A program made the position numbers and the translations under genes. A stretch of DNA of 42,257 bases from Bacteroidales bacterium (GTDB lineage Bacteria; Bacteroidota; Bacteroidia; Bacteroidales; UBA932). The notes under the pieces were generated by a model. That model was not told where the DNA came from, searched no databases, and saw only the letters and a program-made list of their open reading frames with translations. The DNA is taken from the NCBI GenBank assembly GCA_017443465.1, contig JAFRXO010000059.1:1-42257 (forward strand), read 5' to 3'. Below are positions 25,816 to 33,901 of the stretch, one piece after another. Numbering within the stretch: the first letter of the stretch is position 1; every line of letters starts with the position of its first letter.

Positions 25816-27164
25816 AGCCTTTTCCTCAAGAGTTCAGTGATCGGTTCTATGAATCGGTCGATGTTGCCGGCTCCGAAGGTGGCCAGGACATCGACAGGTG
25901 CGTTTTCAAGCCATGACATAAGTTCTTCCTTCCGGAGGAGAACCTTTTCGGGGGCAGTGACTTTGTCAAATATGATTTCGGATGTGACCCCGGGGATGGG
26001 TTCTTCGCGGGCCGGATATATGTCCAGAAGGACGAGGGTGTCGACGGCGCTGAGGGCCTGTGCGAACTCCGCGGCGAAGTCTCTGGTGCGGGTGTAGAGA
26101 TGGGGCTGGAAGATTGCGGTAAGCTTCCTTCCAGGGAACATCTGCCGTATGGATGAGATGGCCGAGGCGAGCTCTTCCGGATGATGGGCGTAGTCGTCTA
26201 TGTAAGTGAGGCCTGGGGTGTTGACGTGCAGGTCGAGGCGCCTCCAGACCCCCTGGAACGTGCCTATGGCGTGTTTTACGGCCTCGGGTGAGATCCCGTT
26301 CATCAGGCATATGGCTGCCGCGGCGACGCTGTTCTCGACGTTCACCCAGCCTGGGACTCCGCAGCGGATGTCCTCAATGACTCCGCCCGGCCATACCAGG
26401 TCGAAAGAGCAGTGCCCGAGGTTGTCGGTACTGATCGCCCTGGCGTAGAAGTCGGCGCGCGGATCGTCATATGAGTAATGCATCAGTTTCGCCGGAGTGT
26501 CTTCCTGGCTTACCGGGAGACCGTATTTGGTTATCAGGAAACCGTCCGTCTGGGAGGCGAAGTCGCGGAAAGCCTGCTGGTAGTGCTCCAGGTCTCCGTA
26601 TATGTCGAGGTGGTCGGCATCCATTGCGGTGATTACCGCGGTGTGAGGGAAAAGCTGGAGGAAGGAACGGTCGAACTCGTCCGCCTCAGCCACTACTACG
26701 GGATTCATGCTGACCAGGAGGTTGGTCTTGTAATTCTTGGATATGCCTCCGAGGAATGCGCTGCAGCCTTCAGAGGAGTCAGTGAATATGTGGGCCACGA
26801 GGGTGCTGGTAGTGGTCTTTCCGTGAGTTCCTGCGACTGCCAGGCATTTCTGCCCCCTGGCGATTTCGCCGAGCATCCTGGAACGCTTGATTACCTTGTA
26901 GCCTTTCTCCCTGACAGCCTTCAATTCCCCGAAGTCTTCAGGGACGGCAGGAGTATAGACGACCAGGGTGGATTCCACATCTTCCGGAATCAGGTCCGGC
27001 CGGTCTTCGTAATGGACCGCAATCCCTTCAGCCTCAAGTGCTGCGGTAAGGTCGGAAGGGGTACGGTCATACCCCGACACCGAGAGACCTTTGAACTTGT
27101 AGTATCTCGCGATGGCGCTCATTCCGATTCCGCCGATTCCTATGAAGTAAATGCTCTTGTACAT
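25812..27164 (-). CDS. murC: UDP-N-acetylmuramate--L-alanine ligase MurC
   Basis: MurC adds L-alanine to UDP-MurNAc with ATP, the first step of the stem peptide. The 450-residue protein begins MYKSIYFIGIGGIGMS (Rossmann loop), has the ATP-binding GTHGKTTTST near residue 114, EADEFDRSFL in the central domain and IDDYAHHPEE in the C-terminal domain. All are MurC signatures. ATG 27164 overlaps the murG stop by one base (TGATG); a GTG three bases upstream is possible. The gene overlaps ftsQ downstream. It is cytoplasmic. Confidence 0.97.
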   Translation of the reverse strand: MYKSIYFIGIGGIGMSAIARYYKFKGLSVSGYDRTPSDLTAALEAEGIAVHYEDRPDLIPEDVESTLVVYTPAVPEDFGELKAVREKGYKVIKRSRMLGEIARGQKCLAVAGTHGKTTTSTLVAHIFTDSSEGCSAFLGGISKNYKTNLLVSMNPVVVAEADEFDRSFLQLFPHTAVITAMDADHLDIYGDLEHYQQAFRDFASQTDGFLITKYGLPVSQEDTPAKLMHYSYDDPRADFYARAISTDNLGHCSFDLVWPGGVIEDIRCGVPGWVNVENSVAAAAICLMNGISPEAVKHAIGTFQGVWRRLDLHVNTPGLTYIDDYAHHPEELASAISSIRQMFPGRKLTAIFQPHLYTRTRDFAAEFAQALSAVDTLVLLDIYPAREEPIPGVTSEIIFDKVTAPEKVLLRKEELMSWLENAPVDVLATFGAGNIDRFIEPITELLRKRL

Positions 27165-28312
27165 CACACCAGCTTGTAGATTTCCTCACATATAGTCGTA
27201 GCTGCCTGCGGGAGGGCAAGCTTGGCTACGTTTGTTTCGATTTCGCTTATCCTCGCAGGGTCGTGCACCAGCGCTATGGCAGTGGACATGAGCTTCTGCG
27301 GGGCCTCGGCATCGGTGACTATCATCGCGGCGTCCTTCCGTACCAGTGCCATCGCGTTGTGCGTCTGGTGGTCTTCGGCTACGTTCGGGGACGGGACGAA
27401 TATGGCCGCCCTGTTCACCGCGCAGATTTCCGATACCGTGCTGGCGCCTGAGCGGGATATTATGACATCTGCCGCGGCATATGCCAGGTCCATCCTGGAG
27501 ATGAAGTCGCTGTGGTGTACGAACTGTACGTTGTCGTTGACCGCGGCATCCCTGGTCTTCTCTTCCATGAACCTGTCTATGTCCGCCTTGTAGTATTTCC
27601 CGCACTGCCACATCACCTCTATGTCGTCTCCTGCAGGACATCCCGAGGAGATCCATGACTTCATGGCCTTGTTCAGGGTCCCGCTTCCCAGGCTTCCCCC
27701 CACTACGAGAATATGCCTTCTGCCCGGATCCAGCCTGTAGAATTCATATGCATGTCTCTTCATTTCCTCTGTCGCGGGGACCATCTCGCTGCGGATGGGA
27801 TTTCCGCTGAGGACAATCCTGTCTGCGGGGAAGAACTTCTCCATGCCTTCATATGCCACGCAGATTTTCTGCACTTTCTTGCCGAGTATCCTGTTGGTAA
27901 GGCCGGCGAATCCGTTCTGTTCCTGGATCAGGGACGGGATGTGCTTGCGGGTTGCCTGCCAGAGGAGGGGTGCGCTGGCGTAACCACCGACCCCGACCGC
28001 TACGTCGGGCTTGAACTCGTCGATTATCTTTCCGGCCCTGTGGATGCTCTGGAGCACTTTGAAGGGCACTTTAAGGTCGTTCTTTATGTTTTCCCAGTTG
28101 AGCTGCCTCTGGAGACCCAGCATCGGCAGGCCGACTATCTTGTAACCGGCTGCGGGTACCTTTTCCATCTCCATCTTCCCTTCAGCGCCGACGAAGAGGA
28201 TTTCCGTGTCGGGGTTCATGGCCTTCAGGCCGTTAGCGATGGACACCGCCGGGAAGATATGCCCGCCGGTTCCTCCGCCGCTGATTATGACTCTCAAAGG
28301 TTTATGGTCCAT
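27164..28312 (-). CDS. murG: UDP-GlcNAc:lipid I N-acetylglucosaminyltransferase MurG
   Basis: MurG converts lipid I to lipid II at the inner face of the membrane. The 382-residue protein starts MDHKPLRVIISGGGTGGHIFPA, the donor-site glycine loop. It has GVGGYASAPLLWQA, IQEQNGFAGLTNR, GGSLGSGTLN and the acceptor-proximal ISRSGASTVSE motif. ATG 28312 (inside CATATG, preceded by GAGAGAG at a suitable distance) is better than the in-frame TTG at 28333. It lies 21 nt after the ftsW stop and overlaps murC. Confidence 0.97.
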   Translation of the reverse strand: MDHKPLRVIISGGGTGGHIFPAVSIANGLKAMNPDTEILFVGAEGKMEMEKVPAAGYKIVGLPMLGLQRQLNWENIKNDLKVPFKVLQSIHRAGKIIDEFKPDVAVGVGGYASAPLLWQATRKHIPSLIQEQNGFAGLTNRILGKKVQKICVAYEGMEKFFPADRIVLSGNPIRSEMVPATEEMKRHAYEFYRLDPGRRHILVVGGSLGSGTLNKAMKSWISSGCPAGDDIEVMWQCGKYYKADIDRFMEEKTRDAAVNDNVQFVHHSDFISRMDLAYAAADVIISRSGASTVSEICAVNRAAIFVPSPNVAEDHQTHNAMALVRKDAAMIVTDAEAPQKLMSTAIALVHDPARISEIETNVAKLALPQAATTICEEIYKLV

Positions 28313-28333
28313 ATGCTCTCTCGTTTGTATCAA

Positions 28334-29740
28334 CTATTCCATTCCGCTGTCTATGCTTTCAAGGGTCTCAAGATCCTCTAGAGTGTCTTTTACTTCGTCA
28401 GGACGTGTTTCTTCATGATGCACCGTCAGGGGTTCCGCATGTGCATCTTCGCGTGCCATCTTGGCCTTTGCCATCCGGCTGATTGACAGTATTATCCCGA
28501 AGGCTATGCTGAACATCAGGAAGGATGAGTTCCCGTGGCTTATCATCGGCAGTGTCTGTCCTGTCATCGGGCCTATGTCCACGTTGACCATCATATGCAT
28601 CATGGCCTGGAGGGCTATAAGCAGGACGAGTCCTGCCACTGTGGTCTTGGCGAATGCATTGTCGCAGCCCCTCACTATCATCGAGCCTCTGGAAAGCAGG
28701 CTCAGGTATAGTATTATCACTATTATTCCTCCGATCAGGCCGTATTCCTCCACTATGAAGGAGAACATATAATCCTCGAACATTACGGGAGTTACGTATC
28801 TCTGTGTGCTCCTGCCCGGTCCTTTTCCGAGAATTTTTCCTTCGCGTATGGCAATCTCTGCGCTCATCGGCTGCTGGAGCTTGTCCACTGCGTCCTGGTA
28901 CTCCGGCGAGCTCTTCGAAGCGGTCATGATTATGGTCATAGGATCCTGCTCGTGGCTTTTGCTGGCTATCCTGCCGAGGGCCGTGTCAAGATGCGGGAAA
29001 GGCTTCTTGTCGGCCGGGAACGGGGCATTGAAAGCGATGAGCAGCAGAATGAATCCGATGGCCACGACTCCTGAGGCGAGCACGTGCTTCAGCTTGAATC
29101 CTCCCAGCAGGATGGTCAGGAACATAATCCCTCCGATGAATATGGTACTGGAAAGGGAGCCGACCATCATGCAGGCGGCAGTGGAGAATATCGGGATATA
29201 GATGTAGATGATCCGCTGCCATATGGGCTTGGCGAGCCATCCCAGTTTCTCGTTGTCCCTGAAGTGGTTCGCGATCCAGAATTCTCCTTTGTTGTAGGCC
29301 GTGACCGCCCATGCCAGGTATAGGATCATGGCCACCTTCACGAATTCGAAGACATGGATCTGGACAGGACCTATTTTCAGGATCCTCCAGGCGTGGTTGA
29401 GCATTACGGGCTTGATGAAGCCTAGCGACTGGTGCGATGCAAGTATGACCAGCATGGCAATCGAGACCAGGTAGCCGAACTGTGCGAAGAAACGGTAAAT
29501 GCCGATCTTCCGGATGCTGTACAGTGCCACTATAAGTCCGAGCCCCAGGACTGCCACCATTAACTGTTCCCTTACTATGGACAGCCTGTCGCTGTGGGTC
29601 TGGAGGGCGAGCTGGGGAGTGGACGAGAAAACGGCGACGATGGAGATGAGGATGAGCAGAAGCACTATCATCCACACCACCTTGTCTCCTTCAAGGCGGT
29701 CTACGAAATTCCAGAATCCTTTCTTGTCTCCGTTTTTCAT
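28334..29740 (-). CDS. ftsW: FtsW, SEDS-family septal peptidoglycan glycosyltransferase
   Basis: FtsW polymerises lipid II at the septum together with FtsI. The 468-residue multi-pass protein has about ten hydrophobic segments, the SEDS segments SLGFIKPV, FVKVAMILYLAWAV and AEIAIREGKILGKGPGRS, FSFIVEEYGLIGG in the large periplasmic loop and NVDIGPMTGQTLPMISHGNSSF near the end. A soluble acidic tail of about 50 residues follows the last helix. Position between murD and murG supports FtsW rather than the paralogue RodA. Confidence 0.95.
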   Translation of the reverse strand: MKNGDKKGFWNFVDRLEGDKVVWMIVLLLILISIVAVFSSTPQLALQTHSDRLSIVREQLMVAVLGLGLIVALYSIRKIGIYRFFAQFGYLVSIAMLVILASHQSLGFIKPVMLNHAWRILKIGPVQIHVFEFVKVAMILYLAWAVTAYNKGEFWIANHFRDNEKLGWLAKPIWQRIIYIYIPIFSTAACMMVGSLSSTIFIGGIMFLTILLGGFKLKHVLASGVVAIGFILLLIAFNAPFPADKKPFPHLDTALGRIASKSHEQDPMTIIMTASKSSPEYQDAVDKLQQPMSAEIAIREGKILGKGPGRSTQRYVTPVMFEDYMFSFIVEEYGLIGGIIVIILYLSLLSRGSMIVRGCDNAFAKTTVAGLVLLIALQAMMHMMVNVDIGPMTGQTLPMISHGNSSFLMFSIAFGIILSISRMAKAKMAREDAHAEPLTVHHEETRPDEVKDTLEDLETLESIDSGME

Positions 29741-29752
29741 CTTTCCTGTCCG

Positions 29753-31093
29753 TCAGAGGTTCCTAACAGCTTCCTTGAACTGGTTCCCGCGGTCTTCCAT
29801 GTTCTTGAAGAGGTCGAAAGAGGCGCAGCAGGGGCTGAGAAGGACTACGTCGCCTTCTTTGGCGAAGGCTGCGCTCCTTGTAACCGCCTCCTGGGCGCTG
29901 AGCACGTCGCATATGTTCTCTTTCCCTACTATGTCTTCGAAAGCCGCGTGTATCTTGGCATTGTCGACTCCCATGCAGACTATGGCGTGGACCTTCTCCC
30001 TTACGAGGTCGGTGAGTACGCTGTAGTCATTCCCCTTGTCCACTCCGCCGACAATCCAGACTACCGGACGGTTCTGGCTCTCAAGGGCGTACCAGGCCGA
30101 ATCCACGTTGGTTGCCTTGGAATCATTGATGTAGAGTACATCCTTGATGCTGAGGACCGGTTCAAGCCTGTGTTCTATCGGCTGGAAGGTGGCCAGGGAG
30201 TTCCGGATGACCTCGTTGTCGATTCCTGAGGCCTTCGCCGCAATCGCTGCCGCCATGGAGTTGTAGATATTGTGCTTGCCGCCCAGTGCCAGCTCCTTGA
30301 GATAGACGTCGCATTCCTCTTCATCTACCTTCACGATGAACTTGTCACCCTTCACATATGCTCCCTGAGGAACTTCGCCTTTCTGGGTGAAAGGGAGTTT
30401 CTTGGCCTGGGTAATGATCTTGTCGAGATGCTCGATAGTGATCTCATCGTCATTGTCGAAGATGAAGCAGTCCTCGGGACGGAGGTTGCGGATGAGGCGG
30501 AATTTCGCCTTCGCGTAGTTCTCCAGTTTGTAGTCGTAGCGGTCCAGATGGTCCGGGGTAATGTTGGTGATAATGGCTATGTCGGGGCGGAAATCATAGC
30601 AGTTGTCAAGTTGGAAACTACTGATTTCCAGTACATAATAATCAAAGTGTTCTGTTGCGACCTGCAGGGCGTAGCTTTTCCCTATGTTCCCTCCGAGCCC
30701 GACGTTGAGTCCGGCGTTCTGGAGGAGGTAGTAAATCAGGGAAGTGGTGGTCGTCTTTCCGTTGCTCCCGGTCACGCAGATCTTCTTCGCATTGTCGTAG
30801 CGGCCTGCGAATTCTATCTCTGAGATAACCCGGATTCCCTTTCCCTCCACTTCGCGCACCATAGGAGCTGAAGAGGGGATGCCGGGGCTCTTTATGACCT
30901 CGTCGGCATTCAGCACCTTTTCCCTGGTGTGGCCTCCTTCTTCATATGGGATGTCCCAGTCGCGGAGGATCTGCGCATAGCTGTCTTTTATCTTCCCGTT
31001 GTCGGACAGGAAGACATCGAATCCTTTCACCTTTGCGAGCACTGCGGACCCTACTCCGCTTTCAGCTCCTCCAAGAACAACAATTCTCGACAT
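29753..31093 (-). CDS. murD: UDP-N-acetylmuramoyl-L-alanine--D-glutamate ligase MurD
   Basis: MurD adds D-glutamate to the stem peptide. The 446-residue protein has an N-terminal Rossmann segment (IVVLGGAESGVGSAVLA), KSPGIPSSAP, the ATP loop GSNGKTTTT near residue 109, LEISSFQLD, ITPDHLDRY and FQPIEHRLEPV followed by NDSKATN, all MurD-type. Twelve bases separate it from ftsW and about 20 from mraY. It is cytoplasmic. Confidence 0.97.
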   Translation of the reverse strand: MSRIVVLGGAESGVGSAVLAKVKGFDVFLSDNGKIKDSYAQILRDWDIPYEEGGHTREKVLNADEVIKSPGIPSSAPMVREVEGKGIRVISEIEFAGRYDNAKKICVTGSNGKTTTTSLIYYLLQNAGLNVGLGGNIGKSYALQVATEHFDYYVLEISSFQLDNCYDFRPDIAIITNITPDHLDRYDYKLENYAKAKFRLIRNLRPEDCFIFDNDDEITIEHLDKIITQAKKLPFTQKGEVPQGAYVKGDKFIVKVDEEECDVYLKELALGGKHNIYNSMAAAIAAKASGIDNEVIRNSLATFQPIEHRLEPVLSIKDVLYINDSKATNVDSAWYALESQNRPVVWIVGGVDKGNDYSVLTDLVREKVHAIVCMGVDNAKIHAAFEDIVGKENICDVLSAQEAVTRSAAFAKEGDVVLLSPCCASFDLFKNMEDRGNQFKEAVRNL

Positions 31094-31112
31094 ATCTGTT
31101 ATTTTTCTTTTT

Positions 31113-32408
31113 TCAACGGACCTTTAACAACGCCAGTGTAGCCACTGCACAAAGGGCTCCCACGATCCAGAACCGCATCACTATCTTGGCTTCCGGTAAG
31201 GCTTTGTGGGGAGCCGTGATCAGGGCGGGGATTCCCTCCTTCTGGTAGTGGTGATGCAGGGGGGTCATCTTGAACACCCTGCGTCCCTCACCGTATTTCT
31301 TTTTCGTGTATTTGAACCAGAGCCTCTGGATGAGTACTGACACGCTTTCCACCAGGAAGATTCCGCACAGGAGAGGAAGCAGCAGCTCCTTGCGGATCAG
31401 TATCGCGCTGACTCCGATTATCCCTCCGATAGTAAGGCTTCCGGTGTCTCCCATGAAGACCTGGGCCGGGAAGGAATTGTACCACAGGAATCCTATGAGG
31501 GCTCCGACGAATGCGGCCATGAAGATCGCCACTTCACCGGTGCCTGGGATGTACATTATGTTGAGGTAGCTCGAATCCAATATGTTGCCGCTGAGCCATG
31601 CCAGTATGCTGATTACCACTCCAACTATCGCCGAGACACCGGCCGACAGTCCGTCCATTCCGTCGGTCAGGTTCGCACCGTTGGAACATGCAGTGATTAC
31701 CAGTACGATCATCAGGACATATATGGCCCATTTGCAGTACCAGCCCCATGTCCCTTTGAAGGGAGAGAGGTACTTGTAGTCGAACTCATGGTCCTTGATG
31801 AAGGGGAGTGTAGTCTTGGTACTCTTGACCACATCCTCGTCATGCCATGCGGATTCGGTCACCAGGGTCTCGCTGTCGACAGTCCTGGTATCTTCCTGGC
31901 TTATGGCATGGTTCACTCCTACCTTCTCGCGGACAACTACATCGTCGCTGAAGCAGACAGTCAGTCCTATTATGAAACCGAGGGCTATCTGGGCCGCCAG
32001 TTTGGCCCTCTCGCTCATTCCCTCCTTGTTGTGCTTGAACACTTTGATGTAGTCGTCTGCGAATCCGAGCAGTCCGCACCAGATCAAGGTCACTATCAGC
32101 AGGATGGAATATATGTTCCCCAGGTCGCAGAAGAGAAGGACCGGAATCAGGATCGAGAACAGGATGATGACACCTCCCATGGTGGGGGTGCCTTTCTTGG
32201 ACAGCTGTCCTTCAAGGCCGAGGTCTCTGATCGTCTCGCCCAGCTGGCGGCGCTGCATCATACGGATGTAGGGCCGGCCGATCAGGAAGGTCAGCAGGAT
32301 TGCGGATACAGCTACGAGCATTCCCCTGAACGAGAGGTAATTCATCAAGTGGACCCCGGGGAAGTCTATACCATGGCTCTGGAAGTATTTGAAAAGGGCG
32401 TAAATCAT
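31113..32408 (-). CDS. mraY: Phospho-N-acetylmuramoyl-pentapeptide transferase MraY
   Basis: MraY makes lipid I from UDP-MurNAc-pentapeptide and undecaprenyl phosphate. The 431-residue integral membrane protein has GTPTMGG (about 76-82), the DDYIK aspartate pair, NLTDGMDGLSAG, VFMGDTGSLTIGG and the MTPLHHHYQ histidine motif near the C-terminus. It is longer than E. coli MraY (360), mainly because of a loop at about residues 155-220, which is normal for the phylum. Four bases separate it from murE. The end is a hydrophobic helix (FWIVGALCAVATLALL). Confidence 0.97.
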   Translation of the reverse strand: MIYALFKYFQSHGIDFPGVHLMNYLSFRGMLVAVSAILLTFLIGRPYIRMMQRRQLGETIRDLGLEGQLSKKGTPTMGGVIILFSILIPVLLFCDLGNIYSILLIVTLIWCGLLGFADDYIKVFKHNKEGMSERAKLAAQIALGFIIGLTVCFSDDVVVREKVGVNHAISQEDTRTVDSETLVTESAWHDEDVVKSTKTTLPFIKDHEFDYKYLSPFKGTWGWYCKWAIYVLMIVLVITACSNGANLTDGMDGLSAGVSAIVGVVISILAWLSGNILDSSYLNIMYIPGTGEVAIFMAAFVGALIGFLWYNSFPAQVFMGDTGSLTIGGIIGVSAILIRKELLLPLLCGIFLVESVSVLIQRLWFKYTKKKYGEGRRVFKMTPLHHHYQKEGIPALITAPHKALPEAKIVMRFWIVGALCAVATLALLKVR

Positions 32409-32412
32409 TTGA

Positions 32413-33897
32413 TCATTGGTTTTCTAAGGTTTTGTACACTTCCTGGACGATTTCCCTCTCGTCGAAATGGTTGGTTACCCCGCCAAGTATCTGGTAGGTT
32501 TCATGACCTTTTCCGGCAAGGAGGATAGTCGAGTTCTCAGGTGCGAGAATAATAGCCGTGCGTATAGCTTCCCGTCGGTCCGCTATGAATATTGTTTTTG
32601 ATAATCCTTTTATTGAGAATCCCTTACGGATGTCTTCGAATATGTCTTCAGTCTTCTCGGAGCGGGAGTTGTCGCTTGTGACTATTATCCTGTCAGCGTA
32701 TTTTTCAGCAACTTCCGCCATCTCCGGTCTCTTCGTCCTGTCCCTGTCTCCTCCGCACCCGAACAGGCATATGAGTTCCCTTTCCGGGGCTATGTCCCTG
32801 AGGGTGGACAGCACGTTCTGCATGGCGTCCGGGGTGTGGGCGTAGTCAATTACCGTGGACAGGCCTTTTGGGCCCCTCAGGTTTTCGAGCCGGCCTTTGG
32901 CGGAATCCAGGGAGCTGATCGCGAGAAGGGCCTCGTCGGGATCGGTTCCAAGGCAGACGGCCGTGGTGTAGATGGCCATTATGTTGTAGGCGTTGTGGCG
33001 GCCTATGAGCTTGGTCCACGCTTCTTTCCCGTCGATTCGCATGCACATCCCCTCAAAGCTCTCTTCTATAATCCTGCCCCTGTGGTCGGCCATGCTTCTC
33101 AAGGCATATGTAATTATCTTCGCCTTAGTGTTCTGGACCATCGTCATCCCGTTCTTGTCATCGGCATTGGTGATCGCGAACGCATCCTTGGGAAGGGAGT
33201 CGAAGAAGAGTTTCTTGCATCTGAGGTACTCCGCGAAGGTCTTGTGATAGTCCAGATGGTCGTGCGTCAGATTGGAGAAGATTCCTGCCTTGAATTTCAG
33301 GCCGCTGACCCTCTCCTGCTCCATCCCTATAGAGCTGACCTCCATGAAGCACCACTGACATCCGCACTGGACCATTTCTGCGAGCAGGGAGTTGATGGTT
33401 ATAGGGTCGGAGGTGGTGTTGGGTGTGTCGTAGCGCTTTGTCCCGACGAAGTTGGCTATGGTCGAAAGGAGTCCGCAGTTGTATCCCAGCCCCATGAAGA
33501 GATTGTAGAGGAGGGTCACTGTAGTGGTCTTTCCGTTCGTTCCGGTGATTCCCACCAGGGTGAGATCATGCGAGGGATTCCCGTAATAATTCGCAGCCAT
33601 GACAGCCACTGCGTGACGGGAATTCTCCACTTTTACATATGCCGCATTTTCCGCACCGGGGTATGTCGCGGCCTGCGCTGCGCATATGTCTTCGTCTTCA
33701 TATGCCACGGCTGCAGCTCCGGCTTTCAGGGCTGCGCCTATAAAGCTCTGTCCGTCAAGGTCGTGTCCCTTGACAGCGATGAACAGCGATCCCGGCACCA
33801 CTTTGCGGGAATCCGAGAATATCCCGGTTATCTCCAGGTCTTCATTGCCCCTGACCTGGAGGACTCCGCTGTCCCTTATGATTTCACCAAGTTTCAT
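32413..33897 (-). CDS. murE: UDP-MurNAc-tripeptide synthetase MurE
   Basis: MurE adds the third stem-peptide residue, expected to be meso-diaminopimelate in this phylum. The 494-residue protein has the uridine-site DSRKV (28-32), the ATP loop GTNGKTTTVT, EVSSIGMEQ, TNLTHDHLDYH and YAHTPDAM. The meso-DAP recognition motif, normally DNPR, reads DNSR here: the aspartate, asparagine and arginine are kept while proline is replaced by serine. LAGKGHETYQ closes the active site as usual. It starts 4 nt after the ftsI stop. Confidence 0.96.
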   Translation of the reverse strand: MKLGEIIRDSGVLQVRGNEDLEITGIFSDSRKVVPGSLFIAVKGHDLDGQSFIGAALKAGAAAVAYEDEDICAAQAATYPGAENAAYVKVENSRHAVAVMAANYYGNPSHDLTLVGITGTNGKTTTVTLLYNLFMGLGYNCGLLSTIANFVGTKRYDTPNTTSDPITINSLLAEMVQCGCQWCFMEVSSIGMEQERVSGLKFKAGIFSNLTHDHLDYHKTFAEYLRCKKLFFDSLPKDAFAITNADDKNGMTMVQNTKAKIITYALRSMADHRGRIIEESFEGMCMRIDGKEAWTKLIGRHNAYNIMAIYTTAVCLGTDPDEALLAISSLDSAKGRLENLRGPKGLSTVIDYAHTPDAMQNVLSTLRDIAPERELICLFGCGGDRDRTKRPEMAEVAEKYADRIIVTSDNSRSEKTEDIFEDIRKGFSIKGLSKTIFIADRREAIRTAIILAPENSTILLAGKGHETYQILGGVTNHFDEREIVQEVYKTLENQ

Positions 33898-33901
33898 CTT
33901 A

